Of a stretch of 64,000 bases of DNA, positions 48,148-56,662 are shown piece by piece. The stretch lies in contig JABFSG010000016.1 in assembly GCA_013140715.1 (NCBI GenBank), forward strand, positions 42,550 to 106,549, read 5' to 3'. The position numbers and the translations under genes were made by a program. The notes beneath the pieces were generated by a model. It was given only the letters and a program-made list of their open reading frames with translations. It was not told the origin of the DNA and ran no database searches. The stretch's first letter is position 1, and each line of letters begins with the position of its first letter. Source of the DNA: Nitrospiraceae bacterium (GTDB taxonomy: Bacteria > Nitrospirota > Nitrospiria > Nitrospirales > Nitrospiraceae).

Positions 48148-50532
48148 ATGAACCTGTCATCGACCACACACGCGTGTTCTCAGCAATACTCTACACTCAT
48201 CATGAGCCGGAGCCGTTCAGCGATCCTCGGCTCAGTCATCCTCACGATGGCATTGACCGCCTGTATCGGACCAGTCAAGCTGGTGCCGACACAACAGAGT
48301 CAGGAGGCGCCGCCACCAACGGAAATCGCCGCCGCGCCCAAATCAGTTGAACCGGTTCCACCCGAAGGTGTTCCCGCGCCATCAGCACCGCCTCCAGTAC
48401 CGCTCCCCCCGATTGGGATGGGCCAGCCGACTGCACCACAACGTGACGAAGAGATTCGGGGAAAGGAAGAGATTCCGGTAGTCGAGGCGAAGCCGGTGAT
48501 CGTCGCCGCCGCGCGGGAATCGTACAAGGTTCAAAACGCCTTCGCGGCGACCAGGATGGATATGCCGATCATGCAGACCCCCGTGACAATCCAAGTCGTG
48601 CCGCAGCAGGTGTTGCGGGACCAACAAGTGATTCGCATCGACCAAGCCTATAACAACGTGAGTGGCGTCTATGCCGGCGACAACGTCAGCTCAGGGCACA
48701 ACGACACCTTTACCGTCAGGGGGTTCTCTTCCGAGGAATTTGTGGACGGGGTCAGAAATTTTCAGGCGTTCGGTGCCGGTGGACCCCGCGAGATGGCGAA
48801 CATCGAGAAAGTCGAAATCCTCAAGGGAGCCGCCTCCATTCTGTACGGGCGAACGGAGCCCGGCGGACTCGTCAACGTGGTGACCAAAAAGCCGCTTGAG
48901 ACGCCCTATTACTCGATGCAACAACAGGTCGGCTCATTTAGCTTTTATCGAACCACCACGGATGCCACCGGCCCGCTCAATGCGAGTAAGACCCTGCTCT
49001 ACCGTTTCAATATGGCCTACGAGAAGGCCGACTCGTTCCGGGAGTTGGTGAATAACGAACACCTATTCTTTGCTCCGACCGTCCAATGGAACGCCAGCGA
49101 CCGGACGCAGGCCCTGTTTCAATTCGAGTACAAGCGATTCCGTGATCCCCTGTCGCCGGGTCTGGCCATTCCCGCCGTTGGAGATCGTCCGGCGAATCTT
49201 CCACGGGAGCGCAACCTGGGCGAATCGTTCGTCAAAATTCAGGGGGAACAGTACCGGATCGTCGAGTCGGTGAAACATGACGTGAACAGTCAGTGGACTC
49301 TGCGGCACCGGTTTTCAGCAGACATTGTCTATGCGAACGACCATAATCTGATTCCCGTGAATTTTACGTCTCCGTCGCTTGACCGGTTATTGTTCAAAGA
49401 GGACGGCATAGATTCGCGGGCTTATTTCGGCAATCTGGAGCTCACCGGCAAATTCGACACGGGAATGCTGGGCCATACGGTGTTGCTGGGTGGCGACTAT
49501 CAAAATCTCCTCCTACGCGAGCGCTACGCTTTTAGCAGCACGCTCTTTCCCATCGATATTTTTAACCCCGTGCATGGCCTTGTCGATCAGAATGCCGTCG
49601 ATCCCGCGACGCTCACCAAGTTGACGCGGACGGAAAGCTGGTACGGATTGTATCTCCAAGATTTGGTCAAGCTGCCCTACGGATTCTTCTTGCTGGCCGG
49701 CGCGCGATATGACAACGCGAAACTGGATATCGCGACTGATCCAGGAGGCGGGACGCCGACCCATAACGGACGAGTGAATCCCCGCGTCGCCTTGCTGTGG
49801 CAGCCCCGCGCAGAGTTGAGCCTCTATGCCAACTATACGGAAAACTTCGGTGCGCCCAATAGCTCCTTTGGCACGGTGCCGGTGAATAAGCCACAAGTGG
49901 CGAAGCAGAAGGAAATCGGCGTGAAAACGGAGCTCTTCGACGGACGGTTGCGTGGTTCGGTGGCCCTCTTCGAGATTACCAAGAACAACCTGGCCATTTT
50001 CGATCCGACCAATCCGCCGTCGTTGACGAGTCTTATCGGGGAAGCCCGCAGCCGGGGCGTCGAACTGGATCTGGCTGGCGAAATCCTGCCGGGCTGGAGC
50101 GTCATCGGGAACTATGCCTATATCGACGTCAGGACGACGAAAGATCAGGCTGACGATTTCGCCGGAGGCGTCACGACTGGAGCGCAGGGCAAGCGGTTTC
50201 CCGGTATTCCGTTGCACGGAGGGAGTCTCTGGACCACCTATCGGTTTGACGAACGGACGATGGTGCAGGGGCTGACCGTCGGGGCCGGTATGCTGGCCCG
50301 CAGCTCGCACCCTGCAGATGCGGACAATACGATCACGGTGCCGGGCTATGCGATTGCGAATCTCATGTCGAGCTATCAATGGAGGTGGGGCGGGACCCAG
50401 ATGACGGCCCAGCTCAACGTGCAGAATCTCTTCGATACCGACTACTTCCAAACGGGATCATTCGGAAGTACCTTTATCTTTCCCGGGGCGCCGCGCACCT
50501 TCGTGGGGATGATCAAGATGGAGCTGTGGTGA
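48148..50532 (+). CDS. TonB-dependent siderophore receptor with lipobox
   Basis: A 794-residue receptor. The lipobox LTAC is at residues 36-39, the Pro-rich linker is followed by DEEIRGKEEIPVVEAKPVIVAAARESY, and the plug reads TPVTIQVVPQQVLRDQQVIRIDQAYNNVSGV. It contains IEKVEILKGAASILYGRTEPGGLVNVVTKKP. The barrel ends FVGMIKMELW, an aromatic C-terminus. It belongs to the same paralogue group as 40553 and 51240 but its plug differs from the first two, suggesting a different ligand. Confidence 0.9.
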   Translation: MNLSSTTHACSQQYSTLIMSRSRSAILGSVILTMALTACIGPVKLVPTQQSQEAPPPTEIAAAPKSVEPVPPEGVPAPSAPPPVPLPPIGMGQPTAPQRDEEIRGKEEIPVVEAKPVIVAAARESYKVQNAFAATRMDMPIMQTPVTIQVVPQQVLRDQQVIRIDQAYNNVSGVYAGDNVSSGHNDTFTVRGFSSEEFVDGVRNFQAFGAGGPREMANIEKVEILKGAASILYGRTEPGGLVNVVTKKPLETPYYSMQQQVGSFSFYRTTTDATGPLNASKTLLYRFNMAYEKADSFRELVNNEHLFFAPTVQWNASDRTQALFQFEYKRFRDPLSPGLAIPAVGDRPANLPRERNLGESFVKIQGEQYRIVESVKHDVNSQWTLRHRFSADIVYANDHNLIPVNFTSPSLDRLLFKEDGIDSRAYFGNLELTGKFDTGMLGHTVLLGGDYQNLLLRERYAFSSTLFPIDIFNPVHGLVDQNAVDPATLTKLTRTESWYGLYLQDLVKLPYGFFLLAGARYDNAKLDIATDPGGGTPTHNGRVNPRVALLWQPRAELSLYANYTENFGAPNSSFGTVPVNKPQVAKQKEIGVKTELFDGRLRGSVALFEITKNNLAIFDPTNPPSLTSLIGEARSRGVELDLAGEILPGWSVIGNYAYIDVRTTKDQADDFAGGVTTGAQGKRFPGIPLHGGSLWTTYRFDERTMVQGLTVGAGMLARSSHPADADNTITVPGYAIANLMSSYQWRWGGTQMTAQLNVQNLFDTDYFQTGSFGSTFIFPGAPRTFVGMIKMELW

Positions 50533-50569
50533 GGATGGACTGGTCGCCCTGGTCACTACTCAGGTCAAT

Positions 50570-50692
50570 AGGCTGAAGGTTATCAGGGGGCTGGCATATG
50601 AGTTGGCTGATGACGTCGCGATGTTGGGGGATTGAGTACCCGCAGGATTTCCGAACGAAGAGTTGTTGCGAGATATGTTGAACCTTCAGCCT
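50570..50692. repeat. Inverted repeat AGGCTGAAGGT flanking a non-coding block
   Basis: AGGCTGAAGGT (50570-50580) and ACCTTCAGCCT (50682-50692) are perfect 11-bp complements about 100 bases apart, just before motif copy 4. A tight hairpin of the same arms, AGGCTGAAG and CTTCAGCCT, occurs at 63142-63168 before motif copy 8. Confidence 0.65.
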
Positions 50693-50716
50693 GAACACCT
50701 GAGTCGTGTCGAACAC

Positions 50717-50747
50717 TGTAGCATCCGTTAGCAGCCATCGGTAGACA
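50717..50747 (+). promoter_or_regulatory. Cassette-leader motif copy 4
   Basis: 31-bp copy with CCGTTAGCA in place of CCGTGAGCA and a GCCA spacer, 66 bases before the broken ORF at 50814. Confidence 0.75.
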
Positions 50748-50813
50748 AGCCGGGGAGCATGGGCTAAAACCACGGGCCTGTGCTCCTGTGTCGTGTGGAT
50801 CGAGTTCCGGATT

Positions 50814-51146
50814 ATGAACTGAAAGACACTGATCGCAATCCTCCTCCTGCTGGAATCGATCTGCTGGTATTGCGGGCTGCCTCCCATCTGGACCGGGGTC
50901 GATCTCGCTGAGCACTATGCACTGTTTCCTGAGGAGGTAGTCTGTAACGACATCTGTGTGCATCCCTCCCCCCTGATCGACCCACCTCAGGAGTCGGCTT
51001 CACTCGATATTTCCTCTGAGCAAGCTCCCCATGAGCAGCTCATCGCCCTGCTGCCGCATCCGCACGCCGCGCGGGACCGACCGCCGCCACTGTTGTGGTC
51101 CACCAGCCACAGCCTTCGTGCTCCTCCCACGCTGATTCTCGCGTAG
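50814..51146 (+). pseudogene. RAPP-tail small protein gene inactivated by an early stop
   Basis: The sequence reads ATG AAC TGA, where the other copies have ATG AA(T/C/G) TGG: a Trp3-to-stop change at 50820-50822. The remaining frame is open and conserved: KTLIAILLLLESICWYCGLPP, VVCNDICVHPSPLIDPPQ, and the end SLRAPPTLILA. No in-frame ATG or GTG restores the signal. The downstream receptor also has a frameshift, so the whole cassette may be dying. Confidence 0.8.
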
Positions 51147-51185
51147 CGCATTCCTGCGTCCATCGCCGGTCGTCTACCTTTATTT

Positions 51186-51208
51186 GAGGGTCTTTCCCTC
51201 GGAGAGGG
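51186..51208 (+). promoter_or_regulatory. Mutually exclusive hairpins before the receptor gene
   Basis: GAGGG (51186-51190), CCCTC (51196-51200), GGA, GAGGG (51204-51208). Same alternative pairing as at 40498. Confidence 0.55.
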
Positions 51209-51239
51209 CCGATGGCCATGAGAATCACCAAGGAGCATC

Positions 51240-53643
51240 ATGAACGTGTCATCAGCCACACACGCCTGTTCCCCGCACAAATCTACACTCATCATGAGCC
51301 GAGCCCTTTCAGTTGCGCTCGGCACCGTCCTGATGACTATCGCCCTGGCGGCCTGCATCGGACCGGTCAAGCCGGTGCCGACCCAGCAGAGTCAGAAGGC
51401 ACCCCCTCCACCAACAGAAACAGGCGAAGTGCCGAAGCTGGTTGAGTCGGCTCCGTCTGACGCGCCGCCTCCACCGCCAGCGACGCTTCCTGTACCGCAC
51501 CCACCGATCGGGATGGGCCAGCCCAGTGTACTTCAAGGGGAAGAAGAGATTCGGGGGAAGGACGAAATTCCGGTGGTTGAGGCGAAACCGGTGGTCGTCG
51601 CCGCCAATCGAGGATCATACAGGGTGGAGAATACTACCACCGCCACCAAGACCGATACGCCGATCATGGAAACGCCGGTCAATATTCAGGTTGTGCCGCA
51701 GCAGGTGCTCCGTGATCAGCAGGTCGTGCGCCTCGACAAGGCGCTGCAGAATGTGAGCGGAGTCTACGCATTATCCCAGGGGTCCGATCTGTTTGTAGGC
51801 GATGCCTACCGGGTCCGCGGGTTTATCACAGGGCGGATTTACCGTGACGGCGGGCTGATGGCGCAACCATTCGGCGGCGGCAATATAAACAATGAGCTTG
51901 CCGATATCGACCGCGTCGAGGTCCTCAAAGGACCCGCCTCGATCCTCTACGGACGAATCGAGCCGGGCGGGCTGATCAATATGGCGACCAAGCAGCCGTT
52001 GGCGCAGCCATTCTATGCCATGGAGCAGCAATTCGGCTCATTCCGATTTTACCGAACAACAGTCGACGCCACCGGTCCGCTGAGCAAAGATGGGAATTTG
52101 TTCTATCGCGTCAACGTGGCCTATGAAAACGCCGGCTCCTTCGTCGATTTCGCCAGCAATCAACGAGTGTTCGTCGCTCCGGTGCTGCGGTGGGAGCTCG
52201 ATTCTTCGACTCAGGTCACGTTCAATCTCCGGTATTTGAAGAACCGCGACCCGTTTCTCGAGGGGATCCCGGTCATTGGCAGTCCGCCCTCTATTCCGGC
52301 GCTGCCGCCGTCGAGGAACTTGTATGGAGATTCGCGGGCGAACCTTGAAGACCTGTCAGCAGGTTTCTCGTGGACGCATGCCTTCAATCACAGCTGGAGT
52401 TTGCGGCACAAGTTTGTCAGCGATTTCCTTATGAAAGGCATTGCAGATAATGCGTTTCGGATCGGACCTGTGGACGCGGACGGCTTTCTCCCTCGCGCAG
52501 CTTCGTCAAGGAGCCAGGTTTCCCATGCCGGGCTGTATCACACGTCGCTCGATCTCACCGGACATGTCACGACGTGGCAGCTCAAGCACACGCTGCTCAT
52601 CGGCGTCGATTATCTCAACCAAAAGCTCGGAGCAACCTTTAACAACGGCAGCCCACTTCCACCGGTCAACATATTTACACCATCTCAGCCAGTTGAGTTT
52701 CCCCCCCCCACTTTCTGGAGCGTTCACTTTTCAAACCGTTCAACAGCGGTGGTACGGGGTGTATTTCCAAGATCAGATCGAACTGCCCTATGGCTTCCAT
52801 CTTCTCGCTGGAGGCCGGTATGACCATGCCAGCATGGCGGCGGCTGTGGCTACCGACGATGGCTCGCCTCCGGGGAGCTTTCTGAGCCGGAATAGCGCGA
52901 TCAACCCTCGTGTGGGCCTTCTCTGGCGCCCGGTATCTGAAATATCGTTCTATGGCAACTATGTGCAGAATTTTGGGCTGCCGAATTTCAGTTTCGGCGG
53001 GGCGGGGGTACTCCTGCCACCTGAGACCGCGCGTCAATGGGAGACTGGGGTGAAGACCGAGCTATTCGACCGCAAGCTCACGGCTAGTCTCGCATGGTTT
53101 CATCTCACCAAGCAAAACATCGCCACGCAGAATCCGTTCAATCCGAACTTGACCGACGTGACTGGAGAGGTTCTGAGCCGCGGTCTCGAAATCGATGTGG
53201 CAGGCCAGATCCTGTCGGAATGGAAGGTCATCGGCAACGTGACCTATACCGACACGGTGGTACTGAAGGATACCGTCGATTCCTCTGGCGCCCCGCTCGG
53301 GAATCAAGGGAAGCGCTTTTATGGCGTACCGCGGTTCGGCGGCAGTCTGTGGACGACTTACGCGCCGCAAGACGGCGCACTGCGCGGATGGAAGTTCGGA
53401 ACAGGAGTACTTGCCTACAGCAATCGGGAAGGCGATCTCCCGAACACCTTCCAAGTGCCCGGCTTCGCCCTCGCAAACTTCATGGCGGGCTATGAATGGA
53501 ATCAAGGGTTATTCAGGGTCAAACTCCAGCTCAACGTGGACAATCTCTTAGACAAGACCTACTTCGTAAACAGCGATGGTTTTGGGAACGTGTATTTCGG
53601 GTCTCCGAGAAGGTTCATCGGGTCCATCCGGATGGAGTTCTGA
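51240..53643 (+). pseudogene. TonB-dependent siderophore receptor, frameshifted at a poly-C tract
   Basis: Two overlapping frames make one receptor. The first (51240 on) has the lipobox LAAC at residues 36-39, plug and early barrel, ending soon after PVEFPPP. The second carries LSGAFTFQTVQQRWYGVYFQDQIELPYGFHLLAGGRYDH and the rest, ending RFIGSIRMEF at 53643. They meet at a run of nine C at 52701-52709; eight C would give one 800-residue protein. It could be a phase-variable gene, a sequencing error or real decay. Its stop overlaps the PepSY start in TGATG. Confidence 0.85.
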
Positions 53644-54209
53644 TGTGCGCGGTACTCGTGCAACAGTCCATCGCGAGCCGTCGCACCTGGGTGCCCCTCC
53701 ATCGCTATGCCGGGCTGTTCATGGCCGGCTTTCTCATCGTGGCCGGCCTCAAGGGCAGCATTCTCGCCTTCGCTGGCGAGCTCAACGGCTGGCTCAATCC
53801 GTCCCAGCGCGTAGAGACGCAGGGGCGGCCGCTGCTCGATCCGCTCGACCTGCGCGAGCGAGCGCTGGCGCTGATCCCGTACGGACGGATCAACACGATC
53901 AATTTGCAACAGAAATCTGATGAAGCCTATGCAGTACGCGTCGAGCCACGCGAAGACTCTGTTACCGGCCGACCCTATGAACTCATATTCAACCGCGTGA
54001 CGCTCGATCCCTACACCGGGGCCGAATTGTTACAGGCCAGGGAGCCGGAGGGCCTTTGGCCGATCACACGGCAGAACGTGATTCGTGTCATCGTCGCGCT
54101 ACATTACCGGCTTACGGTGTCCGGCTCGGGCCACCCCCATACGCCATTTGTAGCATCCGTGAGCACCCGTGAGCATACGTCGGTAGACAAGCCGGCGAGC
54201 TTGGACTAA
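53643..54209 (+). pseudogene. Truncated PepSY membrane protein
   Basis: The first 160 or so residues match the 424-residue protein at 54672: VPLHRYAGLFMAGFLIVAGLKGSILAFAGELNGWLNPSQ, ERALALIPYGRINTINLQQK and QNVIRVIVALHYRLTVSG. The similarity then ends at about 54125 and the frame runs through motif copy 5. The catalytic-looking and membrane parts of the C-terminal two thirds are missing. An internal deletion joined the gene to the next cassette's leader region. Confidence 0.8.
54149..54189 (+). promoter_or_regulatory. Cassette-leader motif copy 5 (41-bp form)
   Basis: TGTAGCATCCGTGAGCA, then an extra CCCGTGAGCA, TACG, and TCGGTAGACA. The ten added bases repeat the CCGTGAGCA part, one helical turn of DNA. 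It lies 64 bases before the ORF at 54254. Confidence 0.75.
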
Positions 54210-54253
54210 ATATGTGGGCATTGGCCTTTGTGTCTTTGGATCGAATCTCTGAT

Positions 54254-54580
54254 ATGAATTGGAAGACCCTGATCGCCATCCTTCTCTTGCTGCCGATGTG
54301 CTGGTGGTGTGGGCTGCCTCCTCTCTGGAGCACCGTCGAACTCGCCGAGCATTATGCAGTCTTTGGGGAGCACTGCGATGACCTTTGTGTGCATCCCTCC
54401 CCCCTGATCGACCCGCCTCAGGCATCGGCGTCGCTCGATATCCCCTCTGATGAATCTGTCCACCTTGAACAACTCATTGCGCTGCTGCCGCAGCCGCATA
54501 CCGGGCGAGACCGACTGCCGTCTTTATTGTATTCGACCAGCCGCAGCCTCCGTGCTCCTCCCTCACTGATTTTCGCATAA
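54254..54580 (+). CDS. Small exported protein with C-terminal RAPP tail
   Basis: A 108-residue copy: MNWKTLIAILLLLPMCWWCGLPPLWS, GEHCDDLCVHPSPLI (HCxxxCxH, full set) and the ending SLRAPPSLIFA. Unlike the others it is followed directly by a PepSY gene, not by a receptor. The alternative hairpins lie at 54621-54642 and overlap the possible GTG start of the next gene. Confidence 0.75.
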   Translation: MNWKTLIAILLLLPMCWWCGLPPLWSTVELAEHYAVFGEHCDDLCVHPSPLIDPPQASASLDIPSDESVHLEQLIALLPQPHTGRDRLPSLLYSTSRSLRAPPSLIFA

Positions 54581-54620
54581 CGCATTCCTACGTCTATCGC
54601 CGATCGTCTGCCTCTCACCA

Positions 54621-54642
54621 AGGGTCTTTCCCTCGGAGAGGG
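54621..54642 (+). promoter_or_regulatory. Mutually exclusive hairpins before the PepSY gene
   Basis: AGGG (54621-54624), CCCTC (54630-54634), GGA, GAGGG (54638-54642): the element survives although the receptor gene is gone. Confidence 0.5.
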
Positions 54643-54671
54643 TGTCGGCCCTGGAAAGAAACTTTCTGTTC

Positions 54672-55943
54672 ATGACACGCCACTTCTGGGTTCTCATTCA
54701 TCGCTATGCCGGGCTGTTCATGGCCTTCTTTCTCATTGTGGCCGGACTGACCGGCAGCATTCTGGCCTTCGATAACGAGCTCAACGGCTGGCTGAATCCG
54801 CCCCAGCTCGTATCGGTGCAACCACAGCCGATGCTCAATCCGTTCGACCTGCGCGAGCGAGCGTTGGCGCTGCTGCCGCAGGGTCGGATCAACACCATCA
54901 ATTTTCCGCAGAAACCCGATGAAGCCTATCGCGTGCGCGTCGAGCCGCGCGAAGACCCGGCCACTGGCCAACCCTACGACCTAGCCTTCAACACCCTCAC
55001 GCTTGACCCCTATACCGGCGCCGAGATCGAACGCGTCAAGACGCCAGACGGTTTCTGGCCCCTCACGCGGCAGAACGTCATTCCCTTCATCGTCGCGCTG
55101 CATTACCGGCTCGCGGTCCCCGGCTCCATCGGCACCTGGCTCTTCGGGATTGCGGCGGTCATCTGGACGGTTGATTGTTTCATCGGGTTCTATCTGACCC
55201 TGCCAGCCTTGCCTCGCAGGCAGACAGGTGGTATGGCCCCACACCTGGGTGCGCATCACTCCTGGTGGGTGCGATGGAAGCCTGCGTGGTTGGTAAAATG
55301 GCAAGGCTCACCCTATCGCCTGAACTTCGACCTGCATCGTGCGAGTGGGCTCTGGACTTGGGTCATGTTGTTCGTGCTGGCCTGGTCAAGCGTGGCGTTC
55401 AATCTGGGCCCGCAAGTATATGCGCCGGTGATGAAGGTGTTGTTCGACATGCAGGATCCCTACGGCGATCGGCCCGTCGTCCAGTCTCCGCAGCCGGATC
55501 CTGCGCTGGCCTGGCGCGAGGCGCACGAAGTCGGCATACGGTTCATGGCTGAACAGGCCCAGTTACGAGGCTTTACCATGCTGCGTGAGGAAGCCTTGTC
55601 CTATGACCGAGGGAAGGACTTGTTCATCTACAGCGTGCACAGTGACCGTGATATGAGCGACGAGTTTGGCGGAACCGCCGTGTTCTTCGATGCCACGACG
55701 GGCACGTTTGTCGGCCTGAACATGCCCTCTGGCCAGGATGCGGGTACCACCATCACCAATTGGATCCTTATCCTCCATATGGCGGCGATCTGGGGCGTGC
55801 CGTTCAAGATTTTCGTTTGCGTGATGGGCGTGGTTGTAGCGATGCTCTCCATCACCGGGGTCTATCTCTGGCTCAAGAAGCGGCGGTCGAGGGTCGTGGC
55901 CCAAGCGCGGCGTGCCCGACCAGCGGCGGTCTCGCACGCGTGA
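54672..55943 (+). CDS. PepSY-TM inner membrane protein
   Basis: About 424 residues with four strong membrane segments. They are HFWVLIHRYAGLFMAFFLIVAGLTGSILAF, IGTWLFGIAAVIWTVDCFIGFYLTLP, ASGLWTWVMLFVLAWSSVAF, and WGVPFKIFVCVMGVVVAMLSITGVYLWLKKRR. Periplasmic PepSY-like parts lie between them, and several His residues near the helices could bind heme. PepSY-TM proteins commonly accompany siderophore receptors and have been linked to reductive iron release. ATG 54672 matches the start of the paralogue at 53643; a GTG at 54642 is less likely. Confidence 0.85.
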   Translation: MTRHFWVLIHRYAGLFMAFFLIVAGLTGSILAFDNELNGWLNPPQLVSVQPQPMLNPFDLRERALALLPQGRINTINFPQKPDEAYRVRVEPREDPATGQPYDLAFNTLTLDPYTGAEIERVKTPDGFWPLTRQNVIPFIVALHYRLAVPGSIGTWLFGIAAVIWTVDCFIGFYLTLPALPRRQTGGMAPHLGAHHSWWVRWKPAWLVKWQGSPYRLNFDLHRASGLWTWVMLFVLAWSSVAFNLGPQVYAPVMKVLFDMQDPYGDRPVVQSPQPDPALAWREAHEVGIRFMAEQAQLRGFTMLREEALSYDRGKDLFIYSVHSDRDMSDEFGGTAVFFDATTGTFVGLNMPSGQDAGTTITNWILILHMAAIWGVPFKIFVCVMGVVVAMLSITGVYLWLKKRRSRVVAQARRARPAAVSHA

Positions 55944-55993
55944 AGGAGAGCACTCACCCGTTGCTTGGTCCATGCCCATCCCCACTTGCTTTG

Positions 55994-56024
55994 TGTAGCA
56001 TCCGTGAGCAAGCGTCGGTAGACA
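55994..56024 (+). promoter_or_regulatory. Cassette-leader motif copy 6
   Basis: 31-bp copy with AGCG spacer, 33 bases before the ORF at 56058 and 50 bases after the PepSY stop. Confidence 0.75.
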
Positions 56025-56057
56025 ATGGAGGGCGCTAGATATAAATTCCCATCCTGT

Positions 56058-56438
56058 ATGAGCCAATCAACCTCTCGCCGACGCTTTTTCTATCGCTATG
56101 TCGTCGTCCTCTGGCTGGCGACATTGTGCGCCAGCCTTGCGGTCCAAGACTTTCTGGGAATCTGGCTCGACACCGATGCCGAACGGCAGCGTCAGACGTT
56201 GGAGGTTGAGCTGTTCCAGCTTGAACCGCTCTCAACGCTCGCCTATGTTTCCGATACAGAGTACGAGCTGTGCGATTGGTATCCCTGGTACCATCCCTCC
56301 TCTATTGCGATCGCATCGTTGTCAAACGCCCTATCCAATCAGGCGTTTGACATGCACTCGCTCGCCAGCAGGTTCAACGTAACCCGGAACTTCCACTCAG
56401 CCTCGTTCGGCCGTGCACCCCCCGTCTATTTCTCCTAA
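56058..56438 (+). CDS. Small exported protein with C-terminal RAPP tail
   Basis: A 126-residue protein: MSQSTSRRRFFYRYVVVLWLATLCASLAVQDF (hydrophobic N-terminus), an acidic middle, YELCDWYPWYHPSS, and the end SFGRAPPVYFS. Its body does not resemble the other RAPP proteins, yet the ending and position are the same. It lies about 225 bases before the receptor at 56663. Confidence 0.7.
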   Translation: MSQSTSRRRFFYRYVVVLWLATLCASLAVQDFLGIWLDTDAERQRQTLEVELFQLEPLSTLAYVSDTEYELCDWYPWYHPSSIAIASLSNALSNQAFDMHSLASRFNVTRNFHSASFGRAPPVYFS

Positions 56439-56662
56439 TCATCACATCAACAGCGCTCAACCACGTGTGGAGATCACGTCTTCGTGCATCGGTTCGTGCT
56501 TGAGGTCGGCACGCGTGTGCATCTCTCTCGAATAGACGTTTCGTTCCGAGTCGATAGCCGCGCCATTCCCGCTGTGTGGCGATAGGCTCGATGAACGGTG
56601 TCCCGTTTGAGGCCCAAAGCGTATTCGAGAATCACAATGCGGGTGGAAAGAGTTGTGGAGTT

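Noticed and set aside
52441..53643. A separate 400-residue receptor gene starting at 52441
   Set aside because: Its first 85 codons overlap the other frame and are not receptor-like; it is the 3' part of the frameshifted gene at 51240.
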